Origin: CAYJRR01 sp964372275 [NCBI: uncultured bacterium] | Lineage (GTDB): Bacteria > CAYJRR01 | Assembly: GCA_964372275.1 (NCBI GenBank) | Contig: CAYJRR010000117.1 | Coordinates: 1 to 14,170, forward strand | DNA length: 14,170 nt | Direction: 5' to 3' | Shown: positions 7,087 through 14,170 of the stretch, in pieces | Layout of the letters: each line of letters begins with the position of its first letter | How positions within the stretch are numbered: position 1 is the stretch's first letter | Program-made: the position numbers and the translations under genes | The notes under the pieces: model-generated | Databases searched by the model: none | The model's input: the letters and a program-made list of their open reading frames with translations, nothing else | Told to the model about the DNA's origin: nothing

Positions 7087-9116
7087 ACTCCGCCGACGCG
7101 GCGGGCGATCTTGTCGGCGAGCAGCGCCTGCACCGCGTCCTGGAACTGCTCGTGCGACGCGCGCGACTTGGTGAGGAACCGGGTCGGACCGAGCGTGAGC
7201 GCCTTCCGGTCGGCCGCGATCAGGTCGCTGCCGGTGTAGACCAGGAGCGGCGTCAGGATCCCTTCCCGCCGCAGGATCTCCACCACGTGGTAGCCGTCGG
7301 GCCAGGGGATCCCCAGGTCGAGGACGATCAGGTCGGGCCGCTCCTGCCGCACCAGCGCCACCCCCGCCGCGCCATCGCCCGCGTCGATCGCCTCGATTCC
7401 GCACCGCTTGAGCAGCGCGCCGAGGACGACGCGCGTCGCCGGATCGTCGTCGATCACCACCGCCTTGAAGCGCGCCACCGCGCTGGCGGCGGCACGAAGG
7501 CCGTCTGCGAGCCCGTCGATCGAATCGCCCGCCGTCAGGACGACCCGCGGGAAATGTCGGGTTCGGTCCCGGGCGGCCAATCGCTCCGCGGTGGCGGCTC
7601 CCGACCGGTCGGAGTCGCGCGCGTCGACCAGGAGCACGTCGGGCAGCGAGCTCCCCACCGCGCGTTCCGCCTCTTCCGCCGTACGCACGACGGCGACCCC
7701 GAATCCGTCCTCTTCGAGCCGCCGGCGCAACGCCGCCGCCGCGCCTTCGTCGGAGGCGACGAGCAGCACTTCGACGCTCGCCGCCTGGGCGCTCCGCTCG
7801 GCGAGCACCAGGTCGCCGGTCGTCTCGGCGTCGACCGTGAGGAGCTCGAACCAGAAGGTGCTGCCAGTCGGTCCGCCCGTTCGGGCTCCGTCGGGGAGCT
7901 CCCCGGTCGGTCCGCCCGTTCGGGCTCCGTCGGGGAGCTCCCCGTCCCCCCTGCCGCCGGCGCTCTCCACGCCGATCGTTCCGCCGTGCTGCTCGACGAT
8001 CGCCTTGGCGATGCTCAAGCCCAGCCCGGTCCCGCCGAACTTCCGGGAGTCGGAGGAGTCGAGCTGCTGGAACTTGCCGAACAATGCGCCGATCTTCCCC
8101 GCCGGGATCCCCGGCCCCCGATCGCTCACGGAGAACCGGACCCGGTCCCCGGGCGCCGCCTCCGCGCGGACGGCCACCTCGCTCCCCTCCGGCGAGAACT
8201 TGATGGCGTTGGAGAGGAGGTTGACCAGGACCTGCACCACGCGGTCGCGATCGGCGCGGATTCGAGGCACCTCCGCCGTCTCGTGGCGGACGGAGACCTT
8301 GGCCTGCTCGGCCATCCCGGTGATCTCGTCGACCGCGGTCGAGACCAGCCCCTCCGCGTCGAGCGGCTCCAGCTTGAGCGACAGCTTCCCGGCTTCGATC
8401 TTCTCCAGGTCGAGGATGTCGCCGATCAGTCGGATCAGCCGGTCGGCGTTCCGCCGCGCGATCTTCACCATCCGCAGGGCGCGCTCGTTCTGCGGTCCGA
8501 GCACGCCGGCTTCGAGCAGCCCCAGCGCCCCGCGGATCGAGGTGAGCGGGGTGCGGAGCTCGTGCGAGACGATCGACACGAACTCGTTCTTCATCCGGTC
8601 GATCGCCTTGCGTTCGGTGATGTCCTGCCCGATCAGCAGGAATCCGTGGATCCGCTCCTCGTCGTCGCGCAGCGCCGTCACCGAGACCCACGCCGGAAAT
8701 CGCGATCCGTCCTTGCGGATCCAGCTCCATTCCCGCTCCGACGGCAACCGCGCCCGTGCCCGTTCGGCGAGCACGTCGAAGCCGACGGCGACCGGGCGGC
8801 CGAGCTCCTTTTGGATCTCGTGCGCCTCGGCACGCAGCTCTTCCGCGTCGTGGAGGATCGCCGGGCTGTGCCGTCCCACCATCTCCCACGGCGTGTAGCC
8901 CAACAGGTGCGTCGCCGCCGGGTTCATCGACTGCACCGTCCCGTCCGGCGCGGTGGAGAGGATCGCCAGGCTCGCACCGTTGAGGATCGCCGACTGGATC
9001 GACGCCAGCTCCCGCAACGTCTCCTCGGTCGCGCGCAGGTCCTCGATCGAGCGCTCGAGCTCCCGGTTCTTCCGCTCCAGGTCGGCGAGCAGGTCGGCGC
9101 GGGACTTGCCGCTCAT
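7083..9116 (-). CDS. Soluble PAS hybrid histidine kinase with two C-terminal receiver domains
   Basis: Hybrid sensor kinase of 677 residues without transmembrane segments, so probably cytoplasmic. Order: N-terminal coiled coil (about 5-40), PAS (about 41-170, ending LIGQDITERK), HisKA with H185 in VSHELRTP, and HATPase with N303 (LLSNAIKF), D332 (SDRGPGIP) and GGTGLGL (361-367). A degenerate receiver follows (about 448-548; D498 and T528 kept, usual C-terminal lysine absent), then a full receiver (about 551-670; DDD 556-558, phospho-acceptor D600, T628, K650). Between the ATPase glycine-rich end (G390) and the final strand GSTFWFEL lies an extra segment of two identical 13-residue repeats (392-417), absent from ordinary HATPase domains. 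The start ATG 9116 overlaps the preceding gene's stop as ATGA and has GGAGG upstream. Last gene of the signalling operon. The PAS ligand is unknown. Confidence 0.94.
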   Translation of the reverse strand: MSGKSRADLLADLERKNRELERSIEDLRATEETLRELASIQSAILNGASLAILSTAPDGTVQSMNPAATHLLGYTPWEMVGRHSPAILHDAEELRAEAHEIQKELGRPVAVGFDVLAERARARLPSEREWSWIRKDGSRFPAWVSVTALRDDEERIHGFLLIGQDITERKAIDRMKNEFVSIVSHELRTPLTSIRGALGLLEAGVLGPQNERALRMVKIARRNADRLIRLIGDILDLEKIEAGKLSLKLEPLDAEGLVSTAVDEITGMAEQAKVSVRHETAEVPRIRADRDRVVQVLVNLLSNAIKFSPEGSEVAVRAEAAPGDRVRFSVSDRGPGIPAGKIGALFGKFQQLDSSDSRKFGGTGLGLSIAKAIVEQHGGTIGVESAGGRGDGELPDGARTGGPTGELPDGARTGGPTGSTFWFELLTVDAETTGDLVLAERSAQAASVEVLLVASDEGAAAALRRRLEEDGFGVAVVRTAEEAERAVGSSLPDVLLVDARDSDRSGAATAERLAARDRTRHFPRVVLTAGDSIDGLADGLRAAASAVARFKAVVIDDDPATRVVLGALLKRCGIEAIDAGDGAAGVALVRQERPDLIVLDLGIPWPDGYHVVEILRREGILTPLLVYTGSDLIAADRKALTLGPTRFLTKSRASHEQFQDAVQALLADKIARRVGGV
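7867..7944. repeat. Two perfect tandem copies of a 39-bp palindrome-rich repeat inside the kinase gene
   Basis: Copy 1 is 7867-7905 and copy 2 is 7906-7944, identical at every base. Each unit contains the 12-base palindrome GGGGAGCTCCCC and the small hairpin GCCCG-TT-CGGGC. Thirty-nine bases equal 13 codons, so the reading frame is kept; each copy adds GELPDGARTGGPT to the protein. No partial third copy is visible on either side. I saw no further full copy elsewhere in the window. Confidence 0.96.
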
Positions 9117-11323
9117 CCCTCGTCCTCCACCCGGTCGCGACCGTTCTCCTTGGCGCGGTAGAGGCGGCGGTCGGCGACGGCGATGAGCGACACCAACTCG
9201 GCGCCGTCCTCGGGAAAACGGGCCACCCCGGCACTCAACGTGCCTCCGAACGTCCCACCGGCGTCGCCGTCGAACGTCAAACGGCGAAATTCATCGGCCA
9301 CGCGGCGCACCACTCCCGCCGCGTCCCCGGTCGGCGGAGCGGAGCGGGGAGAAGGCGCCGCTCCATCGGCGTTCGCGGCGCCGCCGGCGACGGGTTCCTC
9401 CATCGCGATGGCGAACTCCTCGCCGCCCCAGCGGCATCGAAGGTCTTCGGCGCGAAACCTCCGCTGCAACAGCCCCCCCAACGACGCGAGCACCCGATCG
9501 CCGGCGAGATGTCCGTGGGTGTCGTTGATCCGTTTGAAGTGGTCGAGATCGAGCAGCACGACCGCCAGACGGCGCCCGTGACGGCCGGCGTCGGAGAGGC
9601 GCGCGGCGAACGACTCGACGAAGGCGCGTCGGGTGGAGAGTCCGGTGAGCGCGTCGCGGTCGGCGCGGTCGCGAAGCAGCCGGTTGCGCTCGAGGCGCAC
9701 GCGGATGCGCGCGATCAGCTCCTCCTCCAGGACCGGCTTGGTGAGGTAGTCGTCGCCGCCGGCCCGGTAACAGGCGAGCCTCGTCGTCTCGCTGGCGTCG
9801 CCGGTGAGGAAGAGGATCGGCAACGTGGCCCAGGTGCGAGTCGATCGCAGCATGCGGCAGATGTCGAGCCCCCCGACGACCGGCATCTGCACGTCGACGA
9901 GGAGAAGCTCCGGACGTTCCGCTTCGAGGACGTCGAGGATCCGCCACGGCTCGGAAAGCGTCGCGGCCTCGATGCCGTGGGCCCCCAGCAGCGCCGACAG
10001 GAACCGCAGGAACTCCGGGTCGTCGTCGACCAGCACCAGGCGCGGGCGCTGGCCGCGCCGGAGCGTCGAGAGCTGACGCACCGCCGCCACGAAAGCGTCG
10101 GGATCGAGCGGTTTTTCGAGGAAGGTCGTCGCCCCGGCGTGTGCCGCGACGATCCGGTGCATCAATCCGGCATCGGTCGACATGAACGCCACCGGCAGCT
10201 GGGCGACGCCGTCGATCGCCTTCAGCGCCGCCGCCGCCTGACGCGGGCGCTCCCCCCCCAGGTCGAGATCGATCACCGCGCAGTCGATCCACGCCTCCTT
10301 CGCGCGCGCCAGCGCATCGGTCTCGTTCATGGCGGGGACGACGTCGATCAGGTGCTTCCGCCCGAGGAGCTGCGCGTCGAGGAGCAGGTTCCCGTCGGCC
10401 GACAGCACCAGGGCCCGGGCGATGCCGTCGGGTCTCTCCTCCGGCGCGTGTCCCGCCGGCGTTCCGGCCGCCGCGGCCGCTTCGCGCAACGCCGCGAAGA
10501 GCGGCCCCCGCTCCTCGCCGGTCGGCATGCGCAGGTCGCGCAGCGCCTCGTCCAGGATCGCCTCCACCCGGCCCGACGCGTCCCCCACCGCCGCGTTGCC
10601 GTAGGTCGCCGCGGTCCCATGGAGCTTGTGCGCCAGCGTGTGCGCCTGGCCCAGGCGGGCGGTATCGCCGTCCCCGTCCAGCGCCGAGCGGAGCGTCGTC
10701 TCGAGCTCCCCGACCCGCTCCCGAAGCTTCTCCGCGTACGCCCGCCGCAACGCTTCGACCTTCCGCCGCGCCCCTTCGAGCCGGTCGGTGGCCACGGGTG
10801 CCGGGCCCGTCCTCGGTGCGGTGGACTCCGTTCGCGTGTCCGTTCCCGCCGCCGTCGTCACGGCCGTTCCGGTCGCCGGCTCCGATCCCGCGGCCGCACC
10901 GGCTTCCGATCCCGTCCCCGTTGCCGCTTCCGGTCGCGCCTCCGGTTCCGTCGCCGCCTGTCCCCGGAGCACTTCGCGCAGGTGCGCGATCAGCTCGTAC
11001 GGCGAGAACGGCTTGTGCACGATCCGGTCGACTCCGAGCTCGCGCAGCCGGTGGAACGACTGCAGGTCCCGCCACCACCGCGAGACGAAGACGACGTAGG
11101 AGCGGTTCCCGTCGGCGCGGATCGACGCGATGAAGTCGATTCCGTTCGTGTCCGGAAGGAGCCCGTCGACGACCATCGCGTCGATTCGCCGCGTCGCGAG
11201 GGTCGTCCTGGCCTGCTCGCCGGAGAGCGCCCGGAGGACCTCGAATCCGTGCAGCGCCAGCGCCGTCGACACGAAGGACTGGAAGTCGACGTCGTCGTCC
11301 AGGATCAGGACCGAGGGCGCCAC
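9113..11323 (-). CDS. Multi-receiver diguanylate cyclase: REC-Hpt-REC-REC-GGDEF
   Basis: Cytoplasmic phosphorelay protein predicted to make c-di-GMP; 736 residues from GTG 11323. REC1 (about 1-120; DDD near 9-11, D53, K104) is followed by a Thr/Gly/Ala/Glu-rich linker (about 123-178), a coiled coil, and an Hpt-like helical domain with H232 in AHKLHGTAATYG. REC2 (about 303-420; D352, K404, poor acidic pair) is partly degenerate. REC3 (about 427-550; DDD, D477, T507, K529) looks complete. The GGDEF domain begins at DALTGLSTRRAF (about 557), has DLDHFKRINDTHGH (D592) and the active site GGEEF (633-637), with the inhibitory-site motif RAED (624-627) five residues upstream. A low-complexity insertion of about 25 residues follows the active-site hairpin. 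The frame stays open to 11611 but that covers most of the preceding regulator gene. GTG 11323 leaves a 19-base overlap. The stop overlaps the kinase ATG. Confidence 0.92.
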   Translation of the reverse strand: MAPSVLILDDDVDFQSFVSTALALHGFEVLRALSGEQARTTLATRRIDAMVVDGLLPDTNGIDFIASIRADGNRSYVVFVSRWWRDLQSFHRLRELGVDRIVHKPFSPYELIAHLREVLRGQAATEPEARPEAATGTGSEAGAAAGSEPATGTAVTTAAGTDTRTESTAPRTGPAPVATDRLEGARRKVEALRRAYAEKLRERVGELETTLRSALDGDGDTARLGQAHTLAHKLHGTAATYGNAAVGDASGRVEAILDEALRDLRMPTGEERGPLFAALREAAAAAGTPAGHAPEERPDGIARALVLSADGNLLLDAQLLGRKHLIDVVPAMNETDALARAKEAWIDCAVIDLDLGGERPRQAAAALKAIDGVAQLPVAFMSTDAGLMHRIVAAHAGATTFLEKPLDPDAFVAAVRQLSTLRRGQRPRLVLVDDDPEFLRFLSALLGAHGIEAATLSEPWRILDVLEAERPELLLVDVQMPVVGGLDICRMLRSTRTWATLPILFLTGDASETTRLACYRAGGDDYLTKPVLEEELIARIRVRLERNRLLRDRADRDALTGLSTRRAFVESFAARLSDAGRHGRRLAVVLLDLDHFKRINDTHGHLAGDRVLASLGGLLQRRFRAEDLRCRWGGEEFAIAMEEPVAGGAANADGAAPSPRSAPPTGDAAGVVRRVADEFRRLTFDGDAGGTFGGTLSAGVARFPEDGAELVSLIAVADRRLYRAKENGRDRVEDEG

Positions 11324-11700
11324 GACGACACGATACGTCGAATCTCCTCGGGGAGCAGCATCGGATCGAACGGTTTGGCGATCACGCCGATCGCCCCCGA
11401 CGCCAGGTAGGACGCGATCTCCTGCGTCTGCGCCTTGGCCGTCATGAAGACGACCGGGATCGACGCCGTCTCCGCGGAGGCCCGCAGCGCGCGAAGCACC
11501 GACGGGCCGTCCATCTCCGGTAGCATCACATCGAGCAGGATGAGGTCCGGGCGCTCGCGGCGCGCGAGCGCCAGCGCGTCGGCCCCGGTGCCGGCCAGGA
11601 GAACCCTCCATTGCCCGACATCGGCCAGCGCCACCTCGCCGATGGCGCGGATGTCCTCTTCGTCATCGACGAGAAGGATGCTGCGAAGCGGGCGCTCCAC
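11305..11700 (-). CDS. Single-domain response regulator (CheY-like receiver)
   Basis: Stand-alone receiver of 131 residues with no output domain. It keeps the complete phosphorylation site: acidic pair D12/D13 in ILLVDDEEDI, phospho-acceptor D57 in LILLDVMLPEMDG, T87 in FMTAK, and K109 in AKPFDP. Such proteins act as phosphate shuttles or by protein-protein contact; here the next genes encode an Hpt-bearing diguanylate cyclase and a hybrid kinase, so a role inside that relay is likely. The start is GTG 11700; no strong ribosome site is seen, but the receiver core begins within seven residues, so the start cannot be much later. It lies 21 bases after the universal stress gene and overlaps the following gene by 19 bases. 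Confidence 0.93.
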   Translation of the reverse strand: MERPLRSILLVDDEEDIRAIGEVALADVGQWRVLLAGTGADALALARRERPDLILLDVMLPEMDGPSVLRALRASAETASIPVVFMTAKAQTQEIASYLASGAIGVIAKPFDPMLLPEEIRRIVSSWRPRS

Positions 11701-11721
11701 GCGCCGACCGTAACACGGGCG

Positions 11722-12705
11722 CTACGGCGTCGGCGTCGCCGGCTCCGCCGGCGTCTCGACGCCGGCCGACGGACCGGGTCGCGGAGCCGGAGCTTCCACG
11801 CGCGTCGCTTCCGCGGCGGGGGCGACGAGGACCGAGCACGGTGCGCGCCGCAGGACCCCGGCCGCGACCGACCCCAGGAGCAGCCGTTCGACGCCTCGGC
11901 GCCCGTGGGTTCCGACGGCCACCAGGTCGAATCGCCGCTCCTCCGCCATCCGCGCCAGCTCGGTGTCGGGCTTTCCGTGCACCACGTCGGCGCCGTCCGG
12001 CCGGTGCTCCGACCGTGAGACGACACGGTCCATCTCCTCCCGGGCGATCCGTTCGACCTCCTCGTCCCCGGGAGCGATCCCGGTGAGCGGCGACACCCGC
12101 CCGTACGGGGCCGTGAGCGGAACGGCGTGGACGTAGTGGAGCTCGCAACGTCCGAGGCGGCGGAGCCGGTCCGCGACCCGCACCGCCCCTTCGAACCCTG
12201 CCTCGAAGTCGACGCCGACCAGGATCCGGAGCGTCCGGCCCTCGAAGGCCCATCCGACGATCGCGGACGCGTCCCCGCGGATCGCCAACAGCGGATGCTC
12301 GGCCGCCCGCGCGAGACGCTCGGTCGTGCTCCCCAGGAAGAACCGCAGCGCCGGTCGGAGGCCGCGCGTCCCGGCGACGACGAGCGACGCGGCGTGCCGG
12401 CGCGCCGCTTCGAGCAGCACCTCGTCGGGCGCTCCGAACCCGACGTGGACCGAGGTCTCGGGGCACATCGACATCAGCCGCTCGGCCTCCTCCCCCAGCT
12501 TCCGTTCGGCGGCTTCGCGCCACGTCACCGCGGCGGGGGACAGCGGGGGCGGCCCGAGGAAGATCGACTCCCCACCCAGCAGACCGGCCACGTCGACCGC
12601 ATGCGCCAGGACCAGCGGCTCGCCGAGCTTCGCCGCCAGCGCCGCCGCCACTTCGCCGGCGCGGATCGCGGGCTCGCTGAAGTCGGTGCCGCAGACGATG
12701 GCCAT
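11722..12705 (-). CDS. Tandem universal stress protein (two UspA domains)
   Basis: Cytoplasmic 327-residue protein with two Usp domains (about 1-145 and 158-296). Each has the ATP-binding signature GxxGx9GS: G112-T-R-G115 to G125-S126, and G265-T-H-G268 to G278-S279, so both halves look able to bind nucleotide. A Pro/Ala/Thr/Glu-rich tail of about 30 residues follows. Usp proteins are induced by stress, starvation or low oxygen; the exact role is not readable. ATG 12705 has an excellent AGGGGG ribosome site about 7 bases upstream. First gene of the minus-strand signalling block and divergent from the M50 protease gene, with 62 bases between the chosen starts. No clear promoter hexamers are seen there. 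Confidence 0.93.
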   Translation of the reverse strand: MAIVCGTDFSEPAIRAGEVAAALAAKLGEPLVLAHAVDVAGLLGGESIFLGPPPLSPAAVTWREAAERKLGEEAERLMSMCPETSVHVGFGAPDEVLLEAARRHAASLVVAGTRGLRPALRFFLGSTTERLARAAEHPLLAIRGDASAIVGWAFEGRTLRILVGVDFEAGFEGAVRVADRLRRLGRCELHYVHAVPLTAPYGRVSPLTGIAPGDEEVERIAREEMDRVVSRSEHRPDGADVVHGKPDTELARMAEERRFDLVAVGTHGRRGVERLLLGSVAAGVLRRAPCSVLVAPAAEATRVEAPAPRPGPSAGVETPAEPATPTP

Positions 12706-12707
12706 CG

Positions 12708-12749
12708 GTGATCCCCCTGGTGTCGATCACGATGGCCGTCGATCGATCG
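12708..12749. promoter_or_regulatory. Inverted repeats in the divergent usp / M50 spacer
   Basis: GTGATC (12708-12713) and GATCAC (12725-12730) form a perfect 6-bp inverted repeat with an 11-base spacer, next to the 10-base palindrome CGATCGATCG (12740-12749). Both lie in the short divergent spacer, a natural place for a shared operator. The first repeat also contains part of the usp ribosome site region on the minus strand. Function is inferred from position only. Confidence 0.35.
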
Positions 12750-12767
12750 GTGTCCACGAGAAGGGGC

Positions 12768-13898
12768 ATGTTTGCGGGGGGCCTCAAGGTCGGCACGGTG
12801 CGCGGGATCCCGATCCGGATTCACGTCTCGTTCCTCCTGGTTCTTCCCTTTCTCGCGTGGGCCTTCGGACGCGAGCTCGGCGTCGCCGCGCGGCTCGCGA
12901 ACGTCGAGCCGGGGCAGCTCCAGGGCAGCCCCTTCGCCTGGGGACTGGCCGTTGCGCTGGCGCTGTTCGGAGGCGTTCTGCTCCACGAACTGGCGCATTC
13001 GCTCTACGCCCGGCGGACGGGCGGACAGGTCCGGGCCATCACCTTGATGATGGTGGGGGGCGTCTCCCACCTCTCGCGCGCGCCGCGCCGCGCGCGCGAC
13101 GAGGCCGTGATGGCGCTGGTCGGTCCGTTGGTGAGCGTCGGGTTGGCCGGTCTTTGTTTCGCGCTCCTGCTGCTCGTTCGTCCGCTCGCGTTCGAGGCCC
13201 GGTTCGCGGTCTTCTACCTGGGCTACCTCAACCTGTTCCTCGGCGTCTTCAATCTGCTGCCGGCCTTCCCGATGGACGGCGGCCGGATCCTGCGGTCGCT
13301 CCTTTCGGGGAGGATCGGACCGGTGCGCGCCACGCGTTGGGCGGCGGGGATCGGGAAGGGCTTCGCCGTGTTGTTCGGTCTCGCCGGCCTCCTCCTGGGA
13401 AGCCCGCTACTCCTCGTAATCGCGTTCGTCGTCTGGTCCGGCGCGGCGGCCGAGGCGAAGGGTCAGTGGATCGAATCGCTCCTTCGTTCGATGACGGTCC
13501 GGGAACTGGCCTCGCCGCACGTTCGCGTGATCGCGGGGGACGAACGGGTCGCCACCCTGACCGACCGGATGATGCGCGAGCGGGAAGCCGTCTATCTCGT
13601 CTCGGAAGGGACCCGCATCGCCGGCATCGTGACGTTGGACGCAGTCCAATCGGTGGCGCCGTCGCGGCGTGGTTCGGCCCACGTGCGCGAGATCGCCCGT
13701 TCCGTTCCCGAGGTGGCGCCCGACGAGACGCTCGACAACGTTGCCCGGGAGATGGAAGAGGGGGGCGCGACGATCCTTCCGGTGGTGCAGGCCGGGCGCC
13801 TGGTCGGAACGATCGATGCCCGGTCGATCGAGATGGCGCTTCGCCTGCGCTCGCTCTCCGGATCGAGGGCCGCGGAACGACCTCGGCGGGCCTGGTAG
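12768..13898 (+). CDS. Site-2-protease-like M50 zinc metalloprotease with C-terminal CBS domains
   Basis: Polytopic membrane metalloprotease of the Rip/SpoIVFB-type M50 subgroup, 376 residues from ATG 12768. Expected features: N-terminal VRGIPIRIHVSFLL, zinc site H73-E74-L-A-H77 in LLHELAHSLY, several transmembrane helices, and the second zinc ligand D170 in NLLPAFPMDGGRIL. Two CBS modules (about 240-300 and 305-365) follow in the soluble tail, from SMTVRELASP; they often bind adenine nucleotides and may couple proteolysis to energy state. Such proteases cleave membrane anti-sigma factors or regulators; no such partner is encoded nearby. The frame is open to GTG 12708 and ATG 12732, but ATG 12768 has a purine-rich GAGAAGGGG just upstream and starts at the conserved core. 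Divergent from the tandem Usp gene. Confidence 0.93.
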   Translation: MFAGGLKVGTVRGIPIRIHVSFLLVLPFLAWAFGRELGVAARLANVEPGQLQGSPFAWGLAVALALFGGVLLHELAHSLYARRTGGQVRAITLMMVGGVSHLSRAPRRARDEAVMALVGPLVSVGLAGLCFALLLLVRPLAFEARFAVFYLGYLNLFLGVFNLLPAFPMDGGRILRSLLSGRIGPVRATRWAAGIGKGFAVLFGLAGLLLGSPLLLVIAFVVWSGAAAEAKGQWIESLLRSMTVRELASPHVRVIAGDERVATLTDRMMREREAVYLVSEGTRIAGIVTLDAVQSVAPSRRGSAHVREIARSVPEVAPDETLDNVAREMEEGGATILPVVQAGRLVGTIDARSIEMALRLRSLSGSRAAERPRRAW

Positions 13899-13908
13899 TC
13901 GGCCAAAA

Positions 13909-13961
13909 TGCGACAAGTTCGCACAGTCAAATCGTTGACGAATTCATTTTTGTTTTTGAAT
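13909..13961 (+). terminator. Possible weak terminator/operator: two small hairpins then a T-rich tract
   Basis: Eleven bases after the M50 stop lies TGCGA-CAAGT-TCGCA (13909-13923), then GTCAA-ATCG-TTGAC (13926-13939), then a T-rich run ATTTTTGTTTTT (13945-13955 region). Both stems are only 5 bp. This is the most AT-rich stretch of the window. It may end M50 transcription, or be a regulatory site for the next gene; TTGACG (13935-13940) could also be a -35, but no good -10 follows at 16-18 bases. Confidence 0.35.
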
Positions 13962-14043
13962 GCCTCTTGGCCACTCCGCCCATCGGGTCGTTTTCGGATA
14001 CGATGAGCGAGGCGATCGGTTACGCCACGGGCGGGAGGGGCCG

Positions 14044-14170
14044 ATGGGAGTTCGCGTGGGGGTCGCGGCGTGGCTTGTCGTGGGCGCGGTGGGCGCTGTC
14101 GTCGGATGCAGCACGGTCGATCCGTCCGCCGGCAGTCAGATCACGCACGGAACCGCGACCGCCGGGGTGC
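14044..14170 (+). CDS. Putative secreted lipoprotein, N-terminal fragment (cut by right edge)
   Basis: Only the first 42 codons are in the window. ATG 14044 is preceded by a strong GGGAGG ribosome site with 5-base spacing. The product starts MGVRV, then has a hydrophobic stretch (about 6-20) ending in VVGC, which fits a signal-peptidase II lipobox with C22 as the lipidated residue. The exported part seen so far is short and Ser/Thr/Gly/Ala-rich. Function cannot be told. It lies 145 bases downstream of the M50 gene on the same strand, behind an AT-richer spacer, so it may have its own promoter. Confidence 0.62.
   Translation, partial: MGVRVGVAAWLVVGAVGAVVGCSTVDPSAGSQITHGTATAGV

Noticed and set aside
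7152-9161. Plus-strand open frame of 669 codons opposite the hybrid kinase
   Set aside because: Same compositional artefact; the minus-strand product has complete HisKA, HATPase and receiver motifs.
11324-11611. Upstream extension of the GGDEF gene to 11611
   Set aside because: It covers most of the single-domain response regulator in another frame, and the extra residues have no domain character; the receiver core begins right after GTG 11323.
11711-11780. GCCGGC-rich inverted repeats near the end of the Usp gene as a terminator
   Set aside because: They encode the Pro/Ala/Thr-rich tail, have no following T-tract, and such words are common in this GC-rich sequence.
14122-14170. Trypsin-like N-terminus in the terminal lipoprotein fragment (ITHGTATAG resembling an IVGG-type start)
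   Set aside because: Too few residues are in the window and no catalytic motif can be seen.

Overview
The window is a very GC-rich stretch of bacterial chromosome, densely coded on both strands, with gaps of tens of bases and frequent 4-base start/stop overlaps. A division and cell-wall (dcw) cluster, a prepilin peptidase and a lipoprotein-type signal sequence suggest a diderm bacterium. The single PASTA domain on the septal transpeptidase and the multi-receiver/Hpt/GGDEF signalling protein would fit Acidobacteriota, Myxococcota or a related deep lineage. The sequence alone does not fix the phylum. I see no tRNA, rRNA, CRISPR array, insertion sequence or phage gene, and no stretch over 300 bases lacks a gene.

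Region 1 (1-5263, minus strand) is the start of a dcw operon in the order mraZ-rsmH-ftsL-ftsI-murE, with murE running off the left edge. Genes are 2-10 bases apart or share GTGA overlaps. A good sigma70-type promoter (TTGACC, 17 bases, TAGAAT) lies upstream of mraZ. Six TGG-starting units spaced exactly 10 bases apart cover its -10 region and leader, and look like an MraZ autoregulatory operator.

Region 2 (5297-7078, plus strand) holds a PAP2-family phosphatase and a bifunctional prepilin peptidase, 15 bases apart and read divergently from mraZ.

Region 3 (7083-12705, minus strand) is a signalling operon read in the order: tandem universal stress protein, single-domain response regulator, REC-Hpt-REC-REC-GGDEF diguanylate cyclase, soluble PAS hybrid histidine kinase. 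The set carries every module of a multistep phosphorelay ending in c-di-GMP synthesis. The kinase ATPase domain contains an in-frame insertion made of two identical 39-bp palindrome-rich repeats, the oddest sequence feature in the window.

Region 4 (12768-14170, plus strand) has a site-2-protease-like M50 metalloprotease with CBS domains, divergent from the stress-protein gene. After a short AT-richer spacer with two small inverted repeats comes the start of a putative lipoprotein gene cut by the right edge.
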